The notes under the pieces were generated by a model. The model had not been told where the DNA came from and ran no database searches. It was given only the letters and a program-made list of their open reading frames with translations. Shown one piece after another: positions 1 to 11,917 of a stretch of 64,000 nt of DNA (its first letter is position 1; every line of letters starts with the position of its first letter). A program made the translations under genes and the position numbers. The stretch is from Girardinichthys multiradiatus (lineage: Eukaryota > Chordata > Actinopteri > Cyprinodontiformes > Goodeidae), in NCBI RefSeq assembly GCF_021462225.1, contig NC_061797.1, positions 41,682,147 to 41,746,146 on the forward strand. The letters run 5' to 3'.

Positions 1-1291
1 TGGTAAGGCCTACGCCAGGGTATTGGAGAGGAGAGTCCGGCCGATAGTCGAACCTCGGCTTCAGGAGGAGCAGTGTGGTTTTCGTCCCGGCCGTGGAACA
101 CTGGACCAGCTCTATACCCTCTACAGGGTACTCGAGGGTTCATGGGAGTTTGCCCAACCGGTCCCCATGTGTTTTGTGGACCTGGAGAAAGCATTCGACT
201 GTGTCCCTCGTGATGCCCTGTGGGGGGTGCTCCAGGAGTACGGAATCGGGGGCCCTTTACTAGGGGCCATCCGATCTCTGTACAAGCGGAGCAGGAGTTT
301 GGTCCGCATTGCCGGCACTAAGTCGGACCTGTTCCTGGTGCATGTTGGACTCCAGCAGGGCTGCCCTTTGTCACCGGTCCTGTTCATAACTTTTATGGAC
401 AGGATTTCTAGGTGCAGCCAGGGGCCCGAGGGGATCTGGTTTGGGGACCAGAGGATTTCGTCTCTTCTTTTTGCAGATGACGTGGTCCTGCTGGCCCCCT
501 CTAGCCAAGACCTACAGCATGCACTGGGGCAGTTCACAGCCGAGTGTGAAGCGGCTGGGATGAAGATCAGCTCCTCCAAGTCCGAGGCCATGGTTCTCGA
601 CCGGAAAAGGGTGGCTTGTCCTCTTCAGCTTGGAGGGAAGTTCCTGCCTCAAGTGGAGGAGTTTAAGTATCTCAGGGTCTTGTTCACGAGTGAGGGAAGA
701 ATGGAGCGGGAGATCGACAGACGGATCGGTGCAGCTGCCACAGTAATGGGGGCGCTGTGCCGGTCCATTGTGGTGAAGAGAGAGCTGATCCGAAAAGTGA
801 AGCTCTCGATTTACAGGTCGGTCTACTTTCCTACCCTCACCTATGGCCATGAACTTTGGGTTATGACCGAAAGAACGAGATCCCGGATACAAGCGGCGAA
901 AATGAGCTTCCTCCGTAGGGTGGCCGGGCACTCCCTTAGAGATAGGGTGAGGAGCTCGGCCATCCGGGAGGGGCTCGGAGTAGAGCCGCTACTCCTCCAC
1001 ATCGAGAGGAGCCAGTTGAGGTGGCTTGGGCATCTATACCGGATGCCTCCTGGACGCCTTCCTCGGGAGATGTTCCAGGCACGTCCCACCGGGAGGAGGC
1101 CCAGGGGACGGCCCAGGACACGCTGGAGGGACTATGTCTCTCGGCTGGCCTGGGAACGCCTTGGGCTCCCCCCGGAGGAGCTGGAGGAGGTGTCCGGGGA
1201 GAGGGACGTCTGGGCGTCTCTGCTGCTGAGTCTGCCGCCCCCACGACCCGGTCCCGGATAAAGCGGAAGACGACGAGTACGAGTACGAATT
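1..1291 (+). mobile_element. LINE copy A, 3' part (APE/RT-type non-LTR retrotransposon), cut by window edge
   Basis: This is the 3' part of a non-LTR retrotransposon. It is the same family as the copies at 8238-10696 and 14628-17097, recognised by near-identical DNA over the reverse transcriptase and the same 3' end, a short run of GAGTAC-like repeats after the stop codon. The 5' part lies before position 1. The coding frame is open over the whole visible length, unlike the other two copies, so this is the best preserved of the three. Sequence right after the 3' end (from 1292) is the right end of an old Tc1 element, so this LINE probably inserted into that element. It lies antisense to the HCN gene, in the intron after exon 6. 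I did not assign a clade name. Confidence 0.93.
2..1261 (+). CDS. LINE reverse transcriptase, C-terminal 419 codons, uninterrupted frame
   Basis: This frame encodes the reverse transcriptase that copies the element's RNA into DNA at a nicked target site. The frame is already open at position 2, so the start lies outside the window; the TTG at 23 is not a real start. Visible motifs in order are GFRPGRGTLDQ, motif A FVDLEKAFDCVP with its catalytic Asp, motif B QQGCPLSPVLF, motif C FADDVVLLA with the Asp pair, motif D KISSSKSEAM and a motif E-like EFKYLRVLF. A C-terminal region rich in Arg and Pro follows (RPTGRRPRGRPRTRW), a likely nucleic-acid contact. The TAA stop is at 1259-1261. No stop or frameshift is seen, so this copy may be young. 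The endonuclease domain expected upstream cannot be seen. Confidence 0.92.
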   Translation, partial: GKAYARVLERRVRPIVEPRLQEEQCGFRPGRGTLDQLYTLYRVLEGSWEFAQPVPMCFVDLEKAFDCVPRDALWGVLQEYGIGGPLLGAIRSLYKRSRSLVRIAGTKSDLFLVHVGLQQGCPLSPVLFITFMDRISRCSQGPEGIWFGDQRISSLLFADDVVLLAPSSQDLQHALGQFTAECEAAGMKISSSKSEAMVLDRKRVACPLQLGGKFLPQVEEFKYLRVLFTSEGRMEREIDRRIGAAATVMGALCRSIVVKRELIRKVKLSIYRSVYFPTLTYGHELWVMTERTRSRIQAAKMSFLRRVAGHSLRDRVRSSAIREGLGVEPLLLHIERSQLRWLGHLYRMPPGRLPREMFQARPTGRRPRGRPRTRWRDYVSRLAWERLGLPPEELEEVSGERDVWASLLLSLPPPRPGPG

Positions 1292-1517
1292 GTCAAAGAT
1301 TTTAGTCTACAAAGTATTGACCTTGGGGGGGGGCTTAATACAAATGCACACAAAACCTTTTAGATTATTATTAGCAAAAAACCTTACAAACCTTGTATCC
1401 TTTTCGATCCGATTCATAATCATGTGCTACTTTGTATATACCTAGCAATAACTTACGTTTGTGCTTGACAAAATGTAAAAAAAAAGTGTAATGAATACTG
1501 AATTTTGCAAGGCACTG
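1292..1517. mobile_element. Right end of an old Tc1/mariner element
   Basis: The segment ends in a terminal repeat of the form ...TTTTGCAAGGCACTG followed by TA at 1518-1519. This matches the inverted repeats at 3213 and near 4429. The inner part carries the recognisable but decayed right arm of a common fish Tc1 family. No left end is seen nearby; it may lie before position 1, separated by LINE copy A. Confidence 0.7.
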
Positions 1518-1519
1518 TA

Positions 1520-2832
1520 TCTAATTTATGGTGTAACACACATTGTGCAAAGAGAAAAGCCTGTAAAATGGGTTTAATTTTTCCTGAATCCAGAGACTTA
1601 CTCTCTTATGAGGGTTCAAAAAAGAGAGTTTTAAACAGCAGCTAAAATGTCTCTTCAGAGAGAGCTGTGGCCATGTTGTCTTGAGCAGTGATTGGTTTTG
1701 ACATATGCAGAGAAAGATTGCCTGCCATCTTTTCATTATTTCTGTGGAACCCCTGCGGAGAGAGGGCATAGAGATGGACTCAAGCACGCAAAGCATAATT
1801 AAACTTCCACTGTCGGGTCATGTGCTGTTAAATGCTTTTGCCACAACTTCTAATTACTTAACAGGGCGGTCTAAATGATGTGCTGTCACTGGGCAAATTA
1901 ATTGGTATTTGGTTAGGGCAGTATGGCAACATTGCCTACTACATGTGTCGCTGGCTCAATGGGACTATGAGACGGCTTTGCATTATCTGACCCTGATTAA
2001 TAACATTGTGCAAGTTAAGTGCATAACAACTCAGGGTTATAACACATGCATTGAGTTTTCACAACTTCTTGATCTCTTTGACATTTGGATGCATAAGTCA
2101 GACTGCAGTACAGCAAGAGCTGTTTTTTGGTCATTTTAATCCATCCTACATTTATGAGTTAAGCATTAAGGGAAGAGCCCTGCATAAACCATGAAGCTGA
2201 ACTTTTAGTGAGTGCCTAACAGTGCACAAAATGCCATTTCAAGCTAACAAAGAGCTAATATAAGGGCTGGAATAGCTTCTTAGAAATGCAGCTGCATTTT
2301 GAATTCAAACTCAAACAATCATGTTAATGTGCGACATGACAGTACATTACACCTTATTGGAGGACTAAGCAAAGTATATAAAACAGTGACTATTATGACT
2401 AATTAAAGTGGTGCACAGATGCATTTCTTTGAGGCAATGCTTTTTCTTTTTTTTCATCTATTGTGGGGGTTATGGATGATTTCTGCAGACCAGTGTTGTG
2501 CAGGACAGCATGCACATTTTAGGGAAATAAAAATATAGCTACCATCTAATCACACTGCTCTGTTCACTGTCTCAATACTCTGCATACTGATGGGGCATCC
2601 CTATTGACTTATGCCAATATATGCAATATTGTATATAGGTGTAAGTACTCTCAGTGATGATACCTCTTTGTTTTGGAAGACTTGTTGGAGAGGGTCAGGT
2701 GTGAGTCCTGACTTTGCAAATAGTATTTAAAAAGAGCACATCAGGATGCCCTGAAGCTCCAAAGAAAGCAGTGTGTGGCTGCAAGTGACCTTTTTGTTTG
2801 TTGTTTCTGGAGGGAGCAACACCTGAGCTTAC
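1520..2832. other. Intron 6 sequence without recognised features
   Basis: AT-rich sequence downstream of HCN exon 6 on the minus strand. No HCN exon 7 sequence (the remainder of the cyclic-nucleotide-binding domain) is present, nor any other coding segment or repeat that I recognise. Confidence 0.6.
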
Positions 2833-3073
2833 CCCCGAAGTAGGAGCCATCTGAAAGCTTGGTCTCTTTGTTGCCTTTGGTGAGGACGCTCACAACCCCA
2901 TGTTGAATGAAGAACATTTTCTTGCCAATAGTTCCCTCTCTGATGATGTAATCGCCAGGCTGAAAGACCTCAAACTTCAACTTGGTAAGCATGGAAGTGA
3001 CAAAGTTGGGGTCGGCATTGGCAAACAGGGGCATTGAAGCCACTAGCTTTCGACAGTTAAAGTTGATGATTTC
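2833..3073 (-). CDS. hcn4: HCN channel exon 6: C-linker end and first part of the cyclic-nucleotide-binding domain
   Basis: This exon encodes about 80 residues of a pacemaker channel, from [17 protein letters not shown] through [14 protein letters not shown] to KLSDGSYFG. These are the last C-linker helices and the first beta strands of the domain that binds cAMP and eases channel opening. The acceptor is CCAACAG before GAA at 3073, and the donor GTAAG follows position 2833. The exon is 241 nt and ends in phase 1, inside the glycine-glutamate pair that starts the phosphate-binding cassette; the cassette itself is in exon 7, outside the window. The frame joins exon 5 cleanly (REEII). FVTSMLTKL and [14 protein letters not shown] resemble HCN4 more than HCN1 to HCN3. 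The reading frame runs on into the intron but the splice site is clear. Confidence 0.97.
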
Positions 3074-3212
3074 CTGTTGGAATGGATAGAGATAGGTTGA
3101 AAACAAATGCAAAAATAGCACAACAGTGAAAAGGTTTAAGAATAGCTCTTTCATGTCAGATATTTCTGACAGGATGAATATTGGAGCACAATAAATGTCA
3201 GCTGTGTACATA

Positions 3213-4429
3213 CAATGCCTTGCAAAAGTATTTATAGTACTTAGTATTTATATATTTCTTTTCCATGATCACATGCAACAACCACAATTTTCCATTTAAT
3301 GGGATTTAATGTGACAGACTAACACAAGGTAATTGTGAAGTGGAAGAAAAAGGATAAATGGTTTCCAGACTGGATGGGAAATGTCTGTGAATAAAGTCTT
3401 GCCAAAGATTTTCAATTCGATTTATTTCTGGACTTTGACTTTGTCATTCCAACACATTGTTATGCTTTGATCTTTGATCAGGATCCAGTTGGAAGGTGAA
3501 CAAATCTTAAATCTTGTAGTCTTTAATATTTTTTCTTTGACTGCCCATATTTCTTCCCATCAACTCCTCACTGTACCAGCTGAAGAAAAAAAAACATCTT
3601 TATAGCATTATACTGCCACCACTATCTTTCACAGTAGGAATATTGTGGATTCAAGAGGATAGGTTAGTTTTCCTCCATACATAGCATTATGAATGTAGGT
3701 CAGAAGGTTAGGTTTTGGTCTTATCTAACCAGGGCAACTTCTTTCACTTTTTTACTGTGTCTTCTAGCTTGTGGCAAACTGCAAAAAGGACTTCTTTTGG
3801 TGGCATCATTCCGACAAAAACATTCCTCTTATCTTGACTTGACTCTTAAAGGCCAAATCTGAATTTATGATGCTCCTCCAGAGACACCATGGGATTTTGG
3901 TTGCTTCTCTGATACTCTATACTCTCCTTACCTTGCCTGTTAGTTTAGATGGACAGCCATATCTTTGTAGGTTTGTAGTTGTCCTATACAATTTCCTTTT
4001 TCAGATGAGGGATTAAATGGTGCTCCTTAAAATGTTTAACATTTGGGATCCTGTTTTGTAACTTAATCCTGCAAATCAACTGCATGCCTGAGCGCCTTGG
4101 TTTTTTCATTGGTCTACCTAAAGCTGTTTGTTCAGTGATGTTCTCTAACAAACCTCTGAGTTAAACCTAAAACTAAGATACATGTCAATAGAATTTTCTA
4201 GTTAGGTAACATCGAAGGTGTCAGTGTAAAGGAGGCTGAACACAAATGCATCCTAAATTTTTCTGATTTTTGTTGAGTTTGAAAACCTATGTACTTTTTT
4301 TCTTCTACTTTACAATTATGCTCTTTTCTTGTCAAAATATCACATAAAATCAGAACAGAACAATTTGTGACTCAACGTAACAAAACGTGAAAAGAAAAAA
4401 AGGGGTATGAATTCTTTTGCAAGGCACAG
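3213..4429 (-). mobile_element. Decayed full-length Tc1 element in intron 5
   Basis: Both ends are visible: TGCCTTGCAAAAG close to 3213 and its inverted counterpart CTTTTGCAAGGCA close to 4429, with TA just before the left end. The interior carries a decayed transposase read on the minus strand; the clearest relic is at 3605-3640, where the minus strand reads roughly TVKDSGGSIM, the Tc1 TVKHGGGSIM motif. Many stops and indels make it inactive. It makes up about 1.2 kb of the 1.54-kb intron between HCN exons 5 and 6. Confidence 0.85.
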
Positions 4430-4527
4430 CATCTGATCTATTGTCTATATGTTGTAAAAAAAAAAAAAAAGCCCCCTATCTCACTGTGTGTTTATGAAAG
4501 ATTAAAATTTCAGAACATTCAAGATTA

Positions 4528-6769
<2,242 letters not shown>

Positions 6770-7125
6770 ATAAATGCTTGTGTGTGCAGTTAATGTGACG
6801 TAGTCATCACTGTTGCCTTCCAGCAAGAAGATCCCAAGTTCAAATCCGAGACTAGGCTCTTTCTTTATCGAGTTTGCATGTTCTCGCCTTGCATGTGTGG
6901 GTTCTTTCCAGGTATTCTGGCTTCCTTCCTCCCACAGTCCAAAAATATGCATGTTAGGTTCATCAGCCTCTAAATTGTCCTTATGTGTGAGTATGTGCAT
7001 GCATGATTTTTGTCCTGTATATCTCAGTGTTGCCCTGGTTTGAACTGGTGACCTGTCAAGGGTGCACCCTGCCCCTTGCCCAGTGACTATCGGAGATAGG
7101 CACCAGCTTTCCTCCATCCACTGAA
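6770..7125 (+). repeat. SINE-like dispersed repeat, decayed copy 1
   Basis: This copy shares its whole length with the repeats at 55465-55795, 56298-56656 and (inverted) 62529-62755. Shared blocks include CACTGTTGCCTT, GAGTTTGCATGTTCTC, CTCCCACAGTCCAAA and GATAGGCACCAGCT. The head corresponds to the tRNA-like head of the 56298 copy, but the pol III boxes are eroded here. A short open frame on either strand is a by-product of the repeat. Confidence 0.8.
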
Positions 7126-8237
7126 CGTGTGTTCAGTGTCACTTCCTTTTTGAGCATTTCCTCTCATGTCCATCCCAGCTTGAATCCAAAGTGAGGAACC
7201 AGTAAGACATCCAATGACCTGGGCCAGAGCTTGCCAGTCTGAGAGGCCATACAGCCACAACAACAGATGTCTGTGCAACAGTTTGTGTTTGGTGTAGACA
7301 GGAAATGAGGAATCGAATAAGCAGAAGTTTTCTGTAATTCTATGACTGAAACATTAGCCAAATATCAGATGATCAAGAGACGTTTACTTCTTTATCTTTT
7401 TTTCCTTTCTCTTTTCAAAATTAGGGTCATAAAGCCCTGTTCTTCAGGATCTTGGTAGATATATCACTATCCCTGATAAAGATCACCCAAAGGTAAGTCA
7501 CAAATTAATCCTACTGATTGACTTTGACATAATGAGACTAATTAATTCTTCATATAACAGAGGGTGATTGGTTTACAAGCTTAAAATATTTAACAAAGCT
7601 TAATCTCGCTACAATACATTACATTTCTTGAATTGTTTCTGGCATGTTTTAAGATTTTAAATGTATCTGTTTTATTCAAAAGAGTTATGATTTGGGCGTA
7701 TACTATAAAGATATATACTGCCTTAAGTGTGATACAGTATTGACTATTGACCATTAGTAAAAAAGACAAATTGTGATGGAAGCATCCTTTGCCCTGAGCT
7801 CAAGAGAACTGCTTCTCCATTTTTAACCATATCATAAAGCCTTTTCTTTCCTTTGTGTGATAATTATCCACAAGGCTGCTCTTAAGGCAGCCATTCATCC
7901 AGTTCTGCCCTCAAACTCTTTTATCACACATTTTCTTTTCCCAATTCTGTTCCCTCTAAAGAAAATCTCCAAGCAGATGCAAATTCTTAACAAATAAAAC
8001 ATGAATAATTCATTTCCCCAAAGACATGTCAGCCACTTAATTAGACTTTCTAAACATGTATTTTTCTCCTCTGTCATCTTTCTCGTCCACCTAAACTTTG
8101 GATCCATGGGCAATGGATCTAGATCCAACAAAACCCTTATTTAAAGAGGGTAATATTATCAAAATGGGAACTGATGATGATTTACATAAGACCCAAGGTA
8201 ATTCAGTGATAGAAAACAAGGAGAGAAAAGAGAAAAC
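7126..8237. other. Intron 4 sequence without recognised features
   Basis: AT-rich intron DNA between the SINE copy and LINE copy B. Nothing recognisable on either strand. Confidence 0.5.
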
Positions 8238-8239
8238 CA

Positions 8240-8276
8240 CCCCTCCTTGAACCGCCACCTTAACATGGTGGAGGGG
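8240..8276 (+). other. 5'-terminal nested hairpin of LINE copy B
   Basis: CCCCTCC at 8240-8246 can pair with GGAGGGG at 8270-8276, and a CCA/TGG helix lies inside. The same arrangement is at 14631-14667 in copy C. It may be an RNA structure of the element's 5' end. Function is not known to me. Confidence 0.6.
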
Positions 8277-8639
8277 TTTAAGTGCTCAAATGATCCTAGA
8301 GGGTATGTTATCCAGGGCAGGGTCTCCCATGGCAAACAGGTTCTGGGTGATGGGTCAGTGGGTCAGACAGAGAGCGTTTCAGACGCTTTCATGAGGACCA
8401 CTAGAACGAGGCACATGACGTCTCCTGGTACGGTGGAGCTGGGGTCCCAACCTGGAGCCAGGCCTGGGGTTGGGAAGCATCGGCGAGCGCCTGATGGCTG
8501 GGTTACTCCTCTTAGGACCTGGTCGGGCCACCACCTGCAGGGGGAACCATAAGGGAACGGTGCAAAGAGGATTGGGCACTGTACGAATGTGGAGACCTCG
8601 ACGACCTGATCTTTGAATGCTTAAACTGGCTCTAGGGAC

Positions 8640-9330
8640 ATGGAACGTCACCTTGTTGGGGGGAAGGAGCTTGAGCTTTTGAGATATCAGCTAGAAATAG
8701 TTGGGCTCCACAACATGGGCTCTGGAACCCAGCTCCTCGAGAGAAGATGAACTCTCTTCTATTCTGGAGTGGCCTGCAGGGAGACACGGCGGGCTGGGGT
8801 GGGTTTGCTTGTTGCCCCCCAGCTCAGCCTTTTCATGTTGGGGTTTACCCTGATGGATGAGAGGGTCGCACCCCCGTGCCTTCGGGTCGGGGACAAGTCT
8901 CTGACTGTCGTTTCAGCCTGTGGGCTGAGCCGCGAAGTGCCCGGCCTTCTTATTGGAGGCGCTGGATAGTGCCCGCTTCGGGGACTCCGTCATTCGGCTG
9001 GGGGACTTCAATGCCCATGTAGGAAACGACAGAGATACCAGGAGGGGTGTGATTCGGAAGAATGGCCTCCCCGATCTGAACCCGAGTGGTGTTTCCTTAT
9101 TGGAGTTCTGTGCCAGTCACGCATTGTCCATATTGAACACCATGTTTAAACATATGGGTGTTTATTAGTGCACCTTGCACCAGGACATCCTAGGCAGGAA
9201 GTCAATGATCGATTTTGTAGTCGTGTCTTTGGACCTTAGGCCGCATGTCTTGGACACTCGGCTGAAGAGGTGGGCTGAGCTGTTCACCGATAACCACCTG
9301 GTGATGAGTTGTTTAGCTGGAAGAGGATGA
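8640..9330 (+). pseudogene. AP-endonuclease (EEP) domain remnant of LINE copy B
   Basis: Remnant of the endonuclease that nicks target DNA for LINE insertion. The N-terminal strand (TWNVT) appears near 8640, GVGLLVAPQLS near 8800, and the motif LGDFNAHVGND at about 8998-9030 with its catalytic Asp and Asn. MIDFVVVS follows near 9205 and TDNHLVMS, the counterpart of the SDHHLV motif, near 9290. Frameshifts and stops separate these blocks, and a TAG interrupts the frame after MGVY at about 9166. Not functional. Confidence 0.85.
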
Positions 9331-9484
9331 CAGACTTGGCAGGCCCAAGCATATAGTAAGGGTCTGCTGGAAATGTCTGGTGGAGCCCTCAGCCAGGGAT
9401 GTATTCAATTCCAACCTCCGGGAGAGCTTTGACCAGATTCCGGGGGATGTTGGAGACATAGAGTCCGAGTGGACCATGTTCATC

Positions 9485-10676
9485 TATCAGAGTCTGGCTG
9501 ATAGTTGAACCTCGGGTTCAGGAGGAGCAGTGTGGTTTTCGTCCTGGCTGTGGAACACTGGACCAGCTCTATACCGTCTACAGTGTGCTCGAGGGTTCAT
9601 GGGAGTTTGCCCAACCGGTCCACATGTGTTTTGTGGACCTGGAGAAGGCATTCGACTGTGTTCCTCATGGTGCCCTGTGGGGGGCACTCCAGGAGTATGG
9701 CGTTGGGGGCCCTTTATTAGGGGCCTTCCGGTCTCTGTACAAGTGGAGCAGGAGTTTGGTCCACATTGCTGGCACTAATTTGGACCTGTTCATGGTGCAT
9801 GTTGGACTCCAGCAGGGCTGCCCTTTGTCACTGGTCCTGTCCATAACCTTCAAGGACAGGATTACTAGACGCAGCCAAGGGCCAGAGGGGGTCTGGTTTA
9901 GGGACCAGTGGATTTCATCTCTTCTTTTTGCAGATGACGTGGTCCTGCTGGCCCCCAAGACCTACAGCATGCAGTGGGGTGGTTCGCAGCCCAGTATGAA
10001 GCGGTTGGAATGAAGCTCCTCCATGTCCAAGGCCATGGTTCTCGACCAGGGTGGCTTGCCCACTTCAGGTTGGAGAGGAGTTCCTGCCTCAAGTGTAGGA
10101 CTTCAAGTATCTCGAGGTCTTGTTCAAGAGTTGGGGGAGAATGGAGCAGGAGATTGACAGATTAATGGGGACGCTGTGCCGGTTCGTTGTGGTGAAGAGA
10201 GAGCTGAGCCAAAAAGTGAGGCTCTCGATTTACCGGTCTACGTTCCTACACACACCTATGGGCATGAACTTTGGGTCATGACCGAAAGAATGAGATCGCG
10301 GAAACACACGGCTGAAATTAGCTTCCTCCACAGGTTAGCCAGGCATTAACTTAGAGATAGGGTGAGGAGATTGGCAATCTGGGAGGAGCTCGGCCATCCG
10401 GGAGGAGCTTGGAGTAGAGCCACTGCTCTTCCAAAACGAGAGGAGTCAGCTGAGGTGGGTCAGGGATTGGTTGCCTCCTGGACACCTCCCTCGGGAGAAG
10501 TTCCAGCCACAGGGAGGAGGCCCAGAAGACAGCCCAGGACACACTGGAGGGACTATGTCTCTCGGCTGGCCTGGGAATGCCTTGGGCTCCCCCCGGAGGA
10601 GCTGGAGGTTTTTGAAGAGAGGGAAGTTTGGGCATCTCTACTGAGTCTGCTGCCCTTGCGAACCAGTTCCGGATGA
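9485..10676 (+). pseudogene. Reverse transcriptase remnant of LINE copy B
   Basis: The segment aligns along its length with the intact frame of copy A. Motif A FVDLEKAFDCVP, motif B QQGCPLSLVLS (P changed to L) and motif C FADDVVLLAP are visible at 9585-9960. The frame then breaks at a short deletion near 9958 and again several times to the C-terminal RLAWECLGLPPEELE region near 10565-10610. Not functional. Confidence 0.88.
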
Positions 10677-11009
10677 AGCGGAAGGTGATGAGTACAAGAA
10701 AACGATATAAAAAAATAGACTGGAAATGTCTTGGTCTTGTATTTATTATACTGGTAAGTAATAACTGCCCTTGCTTTTTCTGTATTGTTGTATTTGCAGG
10801 AGGCTGTGAGTAAGATGAGGGTAAGAGATTCCTCCAGTAAAATGAATGGAAACAATCAGTCAATGTGATGTACAACTGTTCATGTATCGCATCATTACTT
10901 CGCAAATGTAGAGCCACCATTTTATGCATATTTCCTTAGTCCAAGTCATATAAATTTGAATGATAATTGGATTTTAGCCTATAGGAAGATTTATATTTCT
11001 GTAACGAGT

Positions 11010-11510
11010 GAAGGTGTGGCCTAAGAAGATCAACATCCTCATATCAGTGTGCATAATTACTAGGCAGGTTCTTTTCTTCAGGCAAAATGTGCCAAAATAG
11101 AAACTCACTTTTATAAGTCAAAAATCATTAAACGTCTTTCAGGGATTTTAGAACCAATTGCCAAGATTTTGGGTAGTGTTCACAGCACCATCTAACATTT
11201 AGTTGCAAATAGTTGGCAAGAAAGATTTGAGAAAAGAGATGCAATTTTACTGACTTGAAAAGAATCAAATGTGAAGCTACCCGGAACCCATTCTTCTCCA
11301 ATGCACTCATATTTCAGAACTGCAACTACCTGGAGGATTCAGAAGTAGAAGGTGTTCAGTGCTCACAAGGTAAGGAAGACTGAAACCACTGAGCAAGAGA
11401 AATAGAATGCCAAGACTGGGCCAATAAACATCTATAGATAGATTATTTAAAGATTTTACAGACTTATGAGCTCAGAGTGACTCTTGAGGGATTAGATAGA
11501 TGGGCTTGCA
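11010..11510 (+). mobile_element. Decayed Tc1/mariner remnant, second family, plus-sense transposase
   Basis: This stretch matches a common fish Tc1/mariner family that differs from the one at 3213: AATTACTAGGCA, AGGCAAAATGTGCCAAAA, AGTCAAAAATCATTAAA and GACTGGGCCAA occur in the expected order. It corresponds to the N-terminal and middle part of the transposase gene. Frame lost through indels. Confidence 0.65.
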
Positions 11511-11917
11511 CACACGTGGAAGAAGGTGCTTCAGTTAGACAAGGCCAAAACTGAACTTCACAGTAAAAAATTAAAATGACACATCATTCCCATAGTGAAA
11601 CATGGAGGAGGCTGCATCATATGTGACAATGCTTTTTTCTTCCAGCAGTGATGGTTAAGTTGGTGAGTTACTTGAAAAATAGGCGCAAGAAAAGGTGTTT
11701 CTAAGACAAATATTATTGTCTCAGAGGGGCTGAATAAAAATAAAAGAATACAGCACATTTTCAGGTTTTGTTTGCATGTGTTTCTTTCCACTTCACAATC
11801 AAACTATGCGTTGTGTTTGTCATTAAAAAAAATCCAAATAAATGTCTTGAGGTTAGTAATTGTAATGGGACAAAATATGAGAAGTTTAAAGAGTGTGAAT
11901 CGTTTTGCATGGCAAAC
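11511..11917 (+). mobile_element. Decayed Tc1 remnant, right half (first family)
   Basis: Begins with the transposase segment reading CACGTGGAAGAAGGTGCTTC, contains GTGAAACATGGAGGAGGCTG at about 11596 (Tc1 VKHGGG motif) and ends in an inverted-repeat relic TTTTGCATGGCA at 11903-11914. It directly follows a different transposon family, so the pair is a composite. Confidence 0.65.

Larger units (their letters stand above)
8238..10696 (+). mobile_element. LINE copy B, 5' end present, internally deleted and decayed
   Basis: Same family as copies A and C. It begins with the family 5' end (CCCCTCC hairpin at 8240) and ends in the degenerate GAGTAC-type tail near 10696. AGAAAAC occurs at 8231-8237 and again at 10697-10703 and is a likely target-site duplication. 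The coding part has an endonuclease fragment followed directly by a reverse transcriptase fragment; roughly the middle third of the element is missing at about 9490, where the endonuclease C-terminal side jumps to the region just before the reverse transcriptase finger. Many stops and frameshifts. Antisense to the HCN gene. Confidence 0.9.

Noticed and set aside
121..1353. Minus-strand and other-frame open frames over LINE copy A
   Set aside because: They arise from the GC-rich codon use of the reverse transcriptase frame on the plus strand.
2741..3211. Open frame of 156 codons covering HCN exon 6
   Set aside because: Only 2833-3073 is exon; both flanks run through clear splice sites into the intron.
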